Of a stretch of 64,000 nt of DNA, positions 13,081 to 23,849 are shown in pieces. Location: the NCBI RefSeq assembly GCF_958295425.1, contig NC_081148.1, positions 26,256,137-26,320,136 on the forward strand, given 5' to 3'. The notes under the pieces are model-generated. The model was not told the origin of the DNA and ran no database searches. It saw only the letters and a program-made list of their open reading frames with translations. Made by a program: the position numbers and the translations under genes. Numbering within the stretch: the first letter of the stretch is position 1; each line of letters starts with the position of its first letter. Source of the stretch: Solea solea (lineage: Eukaryota; Chordata; Actinopteri; Pleuronectiformes; Soleidae).

Positions 13081-14992
13081 AGTATGTCATCCAAAATGAG
13101 ACAAAAAAGTCATAGTATAGTATGTCGTCAAAAATTAGACAAAAAAATCATAGTATAGTATGTCGTCCAAAATCAGTCACAAAAGTCATAGTATAGTATG
13201 TCGTCCAAAATTACTCAAAAAGTCATAGTATAGTATGTCGTCCAAAATGAGATAAAAAAAAATCATAGTATAGTATGTCGTCCAGAATGAGACAAAAAGT
13301 CATAGTATAGTATGTCTTCTAAAATTAGACAAAAAAGTCATAGTATAGTATGTCGTCCAAAATCACTCAAAAAAGTCATAGTATAGTATGTCGTCCAAAA
13401 TGAGACAAAAACGTCATTGTATAGTATGTCGTCCAAAATGAGACAAAAAAGTCATAGTATAGTATGTCGTCCAAAATTGGTCAAAAATGTCATAGTATAG
13501 TATGTCGTCCAAAATGAGACAAAAAAGTCATAGTATAGTATGTCGTCCAAAATGAGACAAAAAAGTCATAGTATAGTATGTAGTCCAAAATCACTCAAAA
13601 AAGTCATAGTATAGTATGTCGTCAAAAATTAGACAAAAAAATCATAGTATAGTATGTCGTCCAAAATCAGTCACAAAAGTCATAGTATAGTATGTCGTCC
13701 AAAATTACTCAAAAAGTCATAGTATAGTATGTCGTCCAAAATGAGATAAAAAAAAATCATAGTATAGTATGTCGTCCAGAATGAGACAAAAAGTCATAGT
13801 ATAGTATGTCTTCTAAAATTAGACAAAAAAAATCATAGTATAGTATGTCGTCCAAAATCAGTCACAAAAGTCATAGTATAGTATGTCGTCCAAAATTACT
13901 CAAAAAGTCATAGTATAGTATGTCGTCCAAAATCACTCAAAAAAGTCATAGTACAGTATGTCGTCCAAAATGAGACAAAAAAGTCATAGTATAGTATGTC
14001 GTCCAAAATGAGACAAAAAAGTCATAGTATAGTATGTCGTCCAAAATTGGTCAAAAATGTCATAGTATAGTATGTCGTCCAAAATGAGACAAAAAAGTCA
14101 TAGTATAGTATGTCGTCCAAAATGAGACAAAAAAGTCATAGTATAGTATGTCGTCCAAAATCACTCAAAAAAGTCATAGTATAGTATGTCGTCAAAAATT
14201 AGACAAAAAAATTATAGTAAAGTATGTCGTCCAAAATCAGTCAAAAAAGTCATAGTATAGTATGTCGTCCAAAATTACTCAAAAAGTCATAGTATAGTAT
14301 GTCTTCTAAAATTAGACAAAAAAGTCATAGTATAGTATGTCTTCTAAAATGAGAAAAAAAAGTCATAGCATAGTATGTCGTCCAAAATGAGACAAAAACG
14401 TCATAGTATAGTATGCACTCCAAAATCACTCAAAAAGTCATAGTATAGTATGTCTTCTAAAATTAGACAAAAAAGTCATAGTATAGTATGTCGTCCAAAA
14501 TGAGACAAAAAAGTCATAGTATAGTATGTCGTCCAAAATCACTCAAAAAAGTCATAGTATAGTATGTCGTCCAAAATCAGTCACAAAAGTCATAGTATAG
14601 TATGTCGTCCAAAATTACTCAAAAAGTCATAGTATAGTATGTCGTCCAAAATGAGATAAAAAAAAATCATAGTATAGTATGTCGTCCAGAATGAGACAAA
14701 AAGTCATAGTATAGTATGTCTTCTAAAATTAGACAAAAAAGTCATAGTATAGTATGTCGTCCAAAATCACTCAAAAAAGTCATAGTATAGTATGTCGTCC
14801 AAAATCACTCAAAAAAGTCATAGTACAGTATGTCGTCCAAAATGAGACAAAAACGTCATAGTATAGTATGTCGTCTAAAATGAGACAAAAAAGTCATAGT
14901 ATAGTATGTCGTCCAAAATCAGTCAAAAAAGTCATAGTATAGTATGTCGTCCAAAATTACTCAAAAAGTCATAGTATAGTATGTCTTCTAAA

Positions 14993-16938
14993 ACTAGATT
15001 TCCGCAATTCCGTGCCGAAATTTCGAGTGTGCCTGCAGTTCTTGCGGCATGTGTCTTCGCGTGCAGGACTTGTGCTGGTAAAGGATTGAGTGGTATTTTG
15101 GTGGAATCACCCTTTGAAAGAGAATAACTCATAGACCCCTCCCACTCCCTGATGCCCCCTCCCCCTTCCGAACACCTGCGTTATAAAATCTAAAAATGTG
15201 GATTGAACCTTTAAAAGCATTTAGACAGAGTGGTATTTTGGTGGACTCACCCTTTAAAAACACCAAGTTTTAGAGGAGATAACAAGACGGATCAGAGAGG
15301 ACTCAGACGCAGAGGCCTTTTAATTGTCTTTATTGGCACTCGTAAACAATTCTCAAGGCAGGTCCTCTTTACTGAGGAAAAACAAAAGCGTGGCTATGAA
15401 AACCTATAACAAATTGCGAGCGCACCGCTCTACAAGAGAAACGTTGTGGAACTATAAACGCGGAACAAAAAAAAAATCACTCCGAAGAGGAAACATACTC
15501 GGACTAAGGTTATCATGTAAAACTTAAACAGAAAACTCTCCAAACGGAGGAAAACACGGCTCTAAACACTTCAAAACAAAAGCTAACTCAAAAGCACAAT
15601 CCTAATGATTGGCGATCCTTAACCAACTAAGAATGAGATAAAAAACAAAACGCAATCTAAATGATTGGATCTAACTAATAAAAGGTAAGTCACAAGCCTA
15701 GTGATTGGAGTTCCTAAAAGGCTGTGAAAATTAACAAACAAAAAATCTCTCCCAAGGAGGAAAACAAAAGCTATAAATCTTAACTAAGGTATCAGCTAAC
15801 AGGCTATGATAAGAAAACTTACAAAATAAAGCGTCGCTCACCAAGAGGATCAAAAACTTGAGGATTCTGGGGCTGTGACGAGGCGCTATGGTGATCAGGC
15901 ATGGACGAAAACACACTGGCACTGAAACAGGGGAACAGGGAGTTTTTATAGTCCACATGGCTTAATTGTCAGCAGGTGTGTGTAATCAGGGCCGGCAGAG
16001 GAGGGGGCGGGGCAAACTGCTGGAGTGACAGGAGAGAGGGAGAGAGAGAGATTCACAATTCCCTCTGTTTCCCATTCTCACAGAGAAAACAGCATGTTTT
16101 AAAGTTGTCATATCTCAAGAACGGTTGATGATAGAGATAACATTTTTGGTTTGTGAGCGCCAGGAGGCTTTCAGCAGCTCCCATCTCAAAATTTGTGACA
16201 AACGGGCGTGAATTGACAGAGAAATCACAGTTTTAAAATCACCCTCATCTTGATTTTCCACAACTCCAAAGCAGACATTTTAACATGGGAGTGAATTGAG
16301 ACTGTGACCAGAGTTCTCTGTGCTTTGAGGTGATTTTAAGAAAAACTACAAGTCATATGAACATGACAAACACACACAGGGTTAGACGACAACCATGGCA
16401 ACATTTTGATGTAAAAATTGTCTCTGTAGGTTGGAAATTGTGGGCAGGAGAAGAGTTTGTTTAGAAGTTTTTCGGATTATTTTGCTGGATCTTGCTAGAG
16501 TGTGTCACTCTAGCTCACACCTAACGACCACACACACACCCATTATAAAATCAGAAAGCTTTGAAAAAAAGTACAAAACTTAAACTGCGATAGTTCAAAA
16601 ACCGTAACATGTATCAAAATGTCGACTTAGGTCAGAAAAGTCCCAAGTCTTGTGACCCGTTTAAACTTCCAACCACGTTTCTACGTTAAAGTATGACGAC
16701 ACTGTGATGCTCCAAAGCGGGCTTGGTTTTTTTCGGTCTCCCATCCACTTCAATGTTAATTTTTGTTCAGTTTTTTGTAAATATTATCCCAATGGTTATA
16801 TGAAAATCTTAGAAAAGTCATAGCACACCATTCCCGGTCAAGGCGCACATTTTGATATAACTTGTGTTGGGGGTTTCTCAAAGATGCAGGAGGAGTAGCG
16901 TGCCGAAATAACGGGAGGGCGCGAGAATAAAAAGCAGA
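14993..16938. repeat. Composite dispersed repeat, copy 1, inserted in the satellite
   Basis: The satellite stops inside a monomer at GTCTTCTAAA and a 1,946-bp unrelated sequence begins (ACTAGATTTCCG). It contains, in order, a short GC-rich segment, an LTR-like segment on the minus strand, and about 900 bp of teleost-type non-coding repeat that includes a 16,502-16,516 TGTGTCACTCTAGC site. A near-identical copy follows directly. The right-hand 900 bp recurs in diverged form at 23,850-25,150, so this part is a dispersed family. ORFs of 66-132 codons inside are not convincing genes. Confidence 0.85.
15240..16030 (-). mobile_element. LTR-like segment (possible solo LTR), copy 1
   Basis: Read on the minus strand the segment starts TGTCACTCCAGC, has a TATA-like GACTATAAAAACT near 15,950 and a polyA signal (CCAATAAAGACA) near 15,330, and ends close to the TTAAAGGG at about 15,250. 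This promoter-then-polyA order is typical of a fish LTR. No internal retroelement coding region is attached and I could not fix the outer ends or a target duplication, so solo LTR is an inference. Confidence 0.45.
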
Positions 16939-18876
16939 ACTAGATTTCCGCAATTCCGTGCCGAAATTTCGAGTGTGCCTGCAGTTCTTGCGGTATGTGT
17001 CTTCGCGTGCAGGACTTGTGCTGGTAAAGGATTGAGTGGTACACCCTTTGAAAGAGAATAACTCATAAACCCCTCCCACTCCCTGATGCCCCCTCCCCCT
17101 TCCGAACACCTGCGTTATAAAATCTAAAAATGTGGATTGAACCTTTAAAAGCATTTAGACAGAGTGGTATTTTGGTGGACTCACCCTTTAAAAACACCAA
17201 GTTTTAGAGGAGATAACAAGACGGATCAGAGAGGACTCAGACGCAGAGGCCTTTTAATTGTCTTTATTGGCACTCGTAAACAATTCTCAAGGCAGGTCCT
17301 CTTTACTGAGGAAAAACAAAAGCGTGGCTATGAAAACCTATAACAAATTGCGAGCGCAACGCTCTACAAGAGAAACGTTGTGGAACTATAAACGCGGAAC
17401 AAAAAAATCACTCCGAAGAGGAAACATACTCGGACTAAGGTTATCATGTAAAACTTAAACAGAAAACTCTCCAAACGGAGGAAAACACGGCTCTAAACAC
17501 TTCAAAACAAAAGCTAACTCAAAAGCACAATCCTAATGATTGGCGATCCTTAACCAACTAAGAATGAGATAAAAAACAAAACGCAATCTAAATGATTGGA
17601 TCTAACTAATAAAAGGTAAGTCACAAGCCTAGAGATGGGAGTTCCTAAAAGGCTGTGAAAATTAACAAACAAAAAATCTCTCCCAAGGAGGAAAACAAAA
17701 GCTATAAATCTTAACTAAGGTATCAGCTAACAGGCTATGATAAGAAAACTTACAAAATAAAGCATCGCTCACCAAGAGGATCAAAAACTTGAGGATTCTG
17801 GGGCTGTGACGAGGCGCTATGGTGATCAGGCATGGACGAAAACACACTGGCACTGGAACAGGGGAACAGGGAGTTTTTATAGTCCACATGGCTTAATTGT
17901 CAGCAGGTGTGTGTAATCAGGGCTGGCAGGCCGGCAGAGGAGGGGGCGGGGCAAACTGCTGGAGTGACAGGAGAGAGGGAGAGAGAGAGATTCACAATCC
18001 CCTCTGTTTCCCATTCTCACAGAGAAAACAGCATGTTTTAAAGTTGTCATATCTCAAGAACGGTTGATGATAGAGATAAAATTTTTGGTTTGTGAGCGCC
18101 AGGAGGCTTTCAGCAGCTCCCATCTCAAAATTTGTGACAAACGGGCGTGAATTGACAGAGAAATCACAGTTTTAAAATCACCCTCATCTTGATTTTCCAC
18201 AACTCCAAAGCAGACATTTTAACATGGGAGTGAATTGAGACTGTGACCAGAGTTCTCTGTGCTTTGAGGTGATTTTAAGAAAAACTACAAGTCATATGAA
18301 CATGACAAACACACACAGGGTTAGACGACAACCATGGCAACATTTTGATGTAAAAATTGTCTCTGTAGGTTGGAAATTGTGGGCAGGAGAAGAGTTTGTT
18401 TAGAAGTTTTTCTGATTATTTTGCTGGATCTTGCTAGAGTGTGTCACTCTAGCTCACACCTAACGACCACACACACACCCATTATAAAATCAGAAAGCTT
18501 TGAAAAAAAGTACAAAACTTAAACTGCGATAGTTCAAAAACCGTAACATGTATCAAAATGTCGACTTAGGTCAGAAAAGTCCCAAGTCTTGTGACCCGTT
18601 TAAACTTCCAACCACGTTTCTACGTTAAAGTATGACGACACTGTGATGCTCCAAAGCGGGCTTGGTTTTTTTCGGTCTCCCATCCACTTCAATGTTAATT
18701 TTTGTTCAGTTTTTTGTAAATATTATCCCAATGGTTATATGAAAATCTTAGAAAAGTCATAGCACACCATTCCCGGTCAAGGCGCACATTTTGATATAAC
18801 TTGTGTTGGGGGTTTCTCAAAGATGCAGGAGGAGTAGCGTGCCGAAATAACGGGAGGGCGCGAGAATAAAAAGCAG
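16939..18876. repeat. Composite dispersed repeat, copy 2 (tandem duplicate)
   Basis: Restarts with the same ACTAGATTTCCG as copy 1 at an offset of 1,946 bp and stays nearly identical to the end. Differences include loss of ~14 bases near 17,040, a shorter A run near 17,402, CGCAACGC instead of CGCACCGC near 17,356 and a small insertion of CAGGCCGG near 17,927. The tandem arrangement suggests unequal exchange or segmental duplication, not two insertions at one site. Confidence 0.88.
17174..17968 (-). mobile_element. LTR-like segment (possible solo LTR), copy 2
   Basis: Same structure as the segment at 15,240-16,030 with the TATA-like and AATAAA motifs intact, carried along by the tandem duplication of the composite repeat. 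Confidence 0.42.
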
Positions 18877-19070
18877 AATAAACGCGCACGATTACAAGAG
18901 ATGCCTTGCAGCGCAAGGCATTCTAGTGAGAACCCTAGGGTTCTCACTAGAATGCCTTGCAGCTGCAGGCACTAATAAACGCGCACGATTACAAGAGATG
19001 CCTTGCAGCGCAAGGCATTCTAGTGAGAACCCTAGGGTTCTCACTAGAATGCCTTGCAGCTGCAGGCACT
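18877..19070. repeat. Two tandem 97-bp units, each with a 48-bp perfect palindrome
   Basis: The 97-bp unit starts AATAAACGCGCACGATTAC and occurs at 18877 and 18974. Each contains a palindrome with no spacer, 18913-18960 and 19010-19057, centred on CCCTAGGG; beyond this a one-base offset lets the symmetry continue through CTGCAG-type flanks. The two units look identical. The unit start also appears, without the palindrome, at the end of the diverged repeat copy near 25,110, so the unit belongs to the right end of the composite element. The satellite resumes in mid-monomer at 19071 (AATTAGAC). Confidence 0.92.
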
Positions 19071-19330
19071 AATTAGACAAAAAAGTCATAGTATAGTATG
19101 TCGTCCAAAATCACTCAAAAAAGTCATAGTATAGTATGTCGTCCAAAATGAGACAAAAACGTCATAGTATAGTATGTCGTCCAAAATCACTCAAAAAAGT
19201 CATAGTATAGTATGTCATCCAAAATCGGTCAAAAATGTCATAGTATAGTATGTCGTCAAAAATGAGACAAAAAAGTCATAGTATAGTATGTCGTCCAAAA
19301 TGAGACAAAAAAGTCATAGTATAGTATGTC

Positions 19331-20040
19331 GTCCAAAAAGACTCAAAAAAGTCATAGTATAGTATGTCCTCCTAAATCAGTCAAAAAAGTCATAGTATAG
19401 TATGTCGTCCAAAATGAGACAAAAAAGTCATAGTATAGTATGTCGTCCAAAATCACTCAAAAAAGTCATAGTATAGTATGTCGTCCAAAAAGACTCAAAA
19501 AAGTCATAGTATAGTATGTCCTCCTAAATCAGTCAAAAAAGTCATAGTATAGTATGTCGTCCAAAATGAGACAAAAAAGTCATAGTATAGTATGTCGTCC
19601 AAAATCACTCAAAAAAGTCATAGTATAGTATGTCGTCCAAAAAGACTCAAAAAAGTCATAGTATAGTATGTCCTCCTAAATCAGTCAAAAAAGTCATAGT
19701 ATAGTATGTCGTCCAAAATGAGACAAAAACGTCATAGTATAGTATGTCGTCCAAAATGAGACAAAAAAGTCATAGTATAGTATGTCGTCCAAAAAGACTC
19801 AAAAAAGTCATAGTATAGTATGTCCTCCTAAATCAGTCAAAAAAGTCATAGTATAGTATGTCGTCCAAAATGAGACAAAAAAGTCATAGTATAGTATGTC
19901 GTCCAAAATCACTCAAAAAAGTCATAGTATAGTATGTCGTCCAAAAAGACTCAAAAAAGTCATAGTATAGTATGTCGTCCAAAAAGACTCAAAAAAGTCA
20001 TAGTATAGTATGTCCTCCTAAATCAGTCAAAAAAGTCATA
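19331..20040. repeat. Four-monomer (152-bp) higher-order repeat
   Basis: The variant order AGACTC, TCCTAAATCAGTC, TGAGAC, TCACTC recurs with its first member at 19331, 19483 and 19635, exactly 152 bp or 4 x 38. Further copies near 19,790-20,030 are less regular. Confidence 0.8.
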
Positions 20041-20102
20041 GTATAGTATGTCGTCCAAAATGAGACAAAAACGTCATAGTATAGTATGTCGTCCAAAATG
20101 AG

Positions 20103-21622
20103 ACAAAAAAGTCATAGTATAGTATGTCGTCCAAAATTGGTCAAAAATGTCATAGTATAGTATGTCGTCCAAAATTAGACAAAAAAGTCATAGTATAGTA
20201 TGTCGTCCAAAATGAGACAAAAAAGTCATAGTATAGTATGTCGTCCAAAATCACTCAAAAAAATCATAGTACAGTATGGCGTACAAAATAAGACAAAAAA
20301 ATCATAGTATAGTATGTCGTCCAAAATCAGTCAAAAAAGTCATAGTATAGTATGTCGTCCAAAATTACTCAAAAAGTCATAGTATAGTATGTCTTCTAAA
20401 ATTAGACAAAAAAGTCATAGTATAGTATGTCGTCCAAAATCACTCAAAAAAGTCATAGTATAGTATGTCGTCCAAAATGAGACAAAAACGTCATAGTATA
20501 GTATGTCGTCCAAAATCACTCAAAAAAGTCATAGTATAGTATGTCATCCAAAATCGGTCAAAAATGTCATAGTATAGTATGTCGTCAAAAATGAGACAAA
20601 AAAGTCATAGTATAGTATGTCGTCCAAAATGAGACAAAAAAGTCATAGTATAGTATGTCGTCCAAAATCACTCAAAAAAGTCATAGTATAGTATGTCGTC
20701 CAAAAAGACTCAAAAAAGTCATAGTATAGTATGTCCTCCTAAATCAGTCAAAAAAGTCATAGTATAGTATGTCGTCAAAAATTAGACAAAAAATCATAGT
20801 ATAGTATGTCGTCCAAAATCTGTCAAAAAAGTCATAGTATAGTATGTCGTCCAAAATTGGTCAAAAATGTCATAGTATAGTATGTCGTCCAAAATGAGAC
20901 AAAAAAGTCATAGTATAGTATGTCGTCCAAAATGAGACAAAAAAGTCATAGTATAGTATGTCGTCCAAAATCACTCAAAAAAATCATAGTACAGTATGGC
21001 GTACAAAATAAGACAAAAAAATCATAGTATAGTATGTCGTCCAAAATCAGTCAAAAAAGTCATAGTATAGTATGTCGTCCAAAATTACTCAAAAAGTCAT
21101 AGTATAGTATGTCTTCTAAAATTAGACAAAAAAGTCATAGTATAGTATGTCGTCCAAAATCACTCAAAAAAGTCATAGTATAGTATGTCGTCCAAAATGA
21201 GACAAAAACGTCATAGTATAGTATGTCGTCCAAAATCACTCAAAAAAGTCATAGTATAGTATGTCATCCAAAATCGGTCAAAAATGTCATAGTATAGTAT
21301 GTCGTCAAAAATGAGACAAAAAAGTCATAGTATAGTATGTCGTCCAAAATGAGACAAAAAAGTCATAGTATAGTATGTCGTCCAAAATCACTCAAAAAAG
21401 TCATAGTATAGTATGTCGTCCAAAAAGACTCAAAAAAGTCATAGTATAGTATGTCCTCCTAAATCAGTCAAAAAAGTCATAGTATAGTATGTCGTCAAAA
21501 ATTAGACAAAAAATCATAGTATAGTATGTCGTCCAAAATCTGTCAAAAAAGTCATAGTATAGTATGTCGTCCAAAATTGGTCAAAAATGTCATAGTATAG
21601 TATGTCGTCCAAAATGAGACAA
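20103..21622. repeat. 19-monomer (720-bp) higher-order duplication
   Basis: The rare monomer with ACAGTATGGC then GTACAAAATAAGAC occurs at 20,271 and again at 20,991, an offset of exactly 720 bp. The intervening monomer order is the same line by line from about 20,103 onward. Confidence 0.85.
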
Positions 21623-23483
21623 AAAAATCATAGTATAGTATGTTATCCAAAATTGGTCAAAAATGTCATAGTATAGTATGTCGTCCAAAATCACTCAAAA
21701 AAGTCATAGTATAGTATGTTGTCAAAAATGGGACAAAAAAATCATAGTATAGTATGTCGTCCAAAATGAGACAAAAAAATCACAGTATAGTATGTCGTCA
21801 AAAATGAGACAAAAAAGTCAAAGTATAGTATGTCGACCAAAATGAGACAAAAAAGTCATGGAATAGTATGTCGTCCAAAATCACTCAAAAAAGTCATAGT
21901 ATAGTATGTCGTCAAAAATTAGACAAAAAATCATAGTATAGTATGTCGTCCAAAATCAGTCAAAAAAGTCATAGTATAGTATGTCGTCCAAAATTACTCA
22001 AAAAGTCATAGTATAGTATGTCGTCCAAAATGAGACAAAAAAATCATAGTATAGTATGTCGTCCAAAATGAGACAAAAACGTCATAGTATAGTATGTCTT
22101 CTAAAATTAGACAAAAAAGTCATAGTATAGTATGTCGTCCAAAATCACTCAAAAAAGTCATATTATAGTATGTCGTCCAAAATGAGACAAAAACGCCATA
22201 GTATAGTATGTCGTCAAAAATCACTCAAAAAAGTCATAGTATAGTATGTCGCCCAAAATGAGACAAAAACGTCATAGCATAGTATGTTGTCCAAAATGAG
22301 ACAAAAAAGTCATAGCATAGTATGTCGTCCATAATGAGACAAAAAAGTCATAGTATAGTATGTCTTCTAAAATGAGACAAAAAAGTCATAGTATAGTATG
22401 TCTTCTAAAATGAGAAAAAAAAGTCATAGTATAGTATGTCTTCTAAAATGAGACAAAAACGTCATAGTACAGTATGTCGTCCAAAATGAGACAAAAACGT
22501 TGTAGTATAGTATGTCGTCCAAAATCACTCAAAAACGTCATAGTATAGTATGTCGTCCAAAAACACTCAAAAAAGTCATAGTATAGTATGTCATCCAAAA
22601 TTGGTCAAAAATGTCATAGTATAGTATGTCGTCAAAAATGAGACAAAAAAGTCATAGTATAGTATGTCGTCCAAAATCCCTCAAAAATGTCATAGTATAG
22701 TATGTCGTCCAAAATGAGACAAAAACGTCATAGTATAGTATGTCGTCCAAAATCACTCAAAAAAGTCATAGTACAGTATGTCGTCCAAAATCCCTCAAAA
22801 ATGTCATAGTATAGTATGTCGTCCAAAATGAGACAAAAACGTCATAGTATAGTATGTCGTCCAAAATCACTCAAAAAAGTCATAGTATAGTATGTCATCC
22901 AAAATCAATCAAAAAAATCATAGTACAGTATGGCGTACAAAATAAGACAAAATAGTCATAGTATAGTATGTTGTCCAAAATTACTCAAAAAGTCATAGTA
23001 TAGTATGTCGTCCAAAATGAGACAAAAAAATCATAGTATAGTATGTCGTCCAAAATGAGACAAAAACGTTATAGTATAATATGTCGTCCAAAATCACTCA
23101 AAAAAGTCATAGTATAGTATGTCGTCAAAAACGAGACAAAAAGTCATAGTATAGTATGTCGTCCAAAATGAGACAAAAACGTTATAGTATAGTATGTCGT
23201 CCAAAATCACTCAAAAAAGTCATAGTATAGTATGTCGTCAAAAACGAGACAAAAAATCATAGTATAGTATGTCGTCCAAAATCAGTCAAAAAAGTCAGTT
23301 TAGTATGTCGTCCAAAATGAGACAAAAAAGTCATAGTATAGTATGTCTTCTGAAATGAGACAAAAAAGTCATAGTAAAGTATGTCGTCCAAAATCATTCA
23401 AAAAAGTCAGTTTAGTATGTCGTCCAAAATGAGACAAAAAAGTCATAGTATAGTATGTCTTCTAAAATGAGACAAAAAAGTCT

Positions 23484-23776
23484 AGTAGTCATCATCTACC
23501 GCTTTATCCTCAACCAGAGGGTCGCGGCGGGTGCTGTGCCAATCTCAGCTACATCGGGCAGTCCATCGCAGGGCCACACACACACACACACACACACAGA
23601 TAGAGACAAACAACCATTCACGGTCACACTCAATTTAGAGTGTACAATTTACCTAATCCCCATATTGCATGATTTTGGACTGTGGGAGGAAGCCGGAGAA
23701 CCCGGAGAGAACCCACGCACACACGGGGAGAACATGCAAACTCCATGCAGAAAGACCCTTGTCACCACCTTGTGAC
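23484..23776 (-). mobile_element. Dispersed teleost retroposon-like repeat
   Basis: The plus strand reads TCTACCGCTTTATCCTCAAC, a CA microsatellite, GACTGTGGGAGGAAGCCGGA and GGGGAGAACATGCAAACTCC. On the minus strand this is the familiar fish repeat with GGAGTTTGCATGTTCTCC. I believe it is the 3' part of a LINE-derived family but cannot name the clade. It interrupts the satellite, which continues for one monomer afterwards (CTCATAGTATAGTGTGTC). Confidence 0.6.
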
Positions 23777-23818
23777 CCTCATAGTATAGTGTGTCGTCCA
23801 AAATGAGACAAAAATGTG
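23777..23818. repeat. Last degenerate satellite monomer
   Basis: About one 38-bp monomer remains to the right of the retroposon insertion, with GTGTGTCGTCCAAAATGAGAC. It marks the right edge of the satellite block. Confidence 0.75.
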
Positions 23819-23849
23819 ATAGTTTAGTGTGCTTCTCTCAAACCTCTGA

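Larger units (their letters stand above)
1762..14992. repeat. 38-bp satellite, array A (~350 monomers)
   Basis: Head-to-tail monomers of 38 bp fill this stretch; adjacent GTCC boxes at 4391 and 4429 give the period. Each monomer has a near-invariant part, GTCATAGTATAGTATGTC followed by GTCC, and a variable part after the AAAA. Recurrent variant boxes are TGAGAC, TCACTC, TCAGTC, TTGGTC, TTAGAC, TTACTC, AGACTC and TCCCTC, followed by an A run. One-base shifts in the A runs change the phase locally. Short open frames here are by-products of the period. The first monomers (1762-2150) are the most degenerate, as expected at an array edge. Confidence 0.97.
19071..23483. repeat. 38-bp satellite, array B (~116 monomers)
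   Basis: Same monomer and variant boxes as array A. It picks up at AATTAGAC, while array A ended at GTCTTCTAAAA; together these rebuild one ordinary GTCTTCTAAAATTAGAC monomer. Arrays A and B were therefore one array before the composite repeat was inserted. The right end is interrupted by another dispersed repeat at 23,484. Confidence 0.96.

Noticed and set aside
16756..17154. 132-codon minus-strand ORF in the composite repeat
   Set aside because: It crosses the boundary between two tandem repeat copies, is not conserved in copy 2 or in the diverged third copy, and matches no domain.
1762..23483. CRISPR array (conserved repeat with variable spacers)
   Set aside because: The variable parts are only ~10 bp, recur many times and belong to a few classes. 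The host is a eukaryote and no cas genes are present. It is a satellite.
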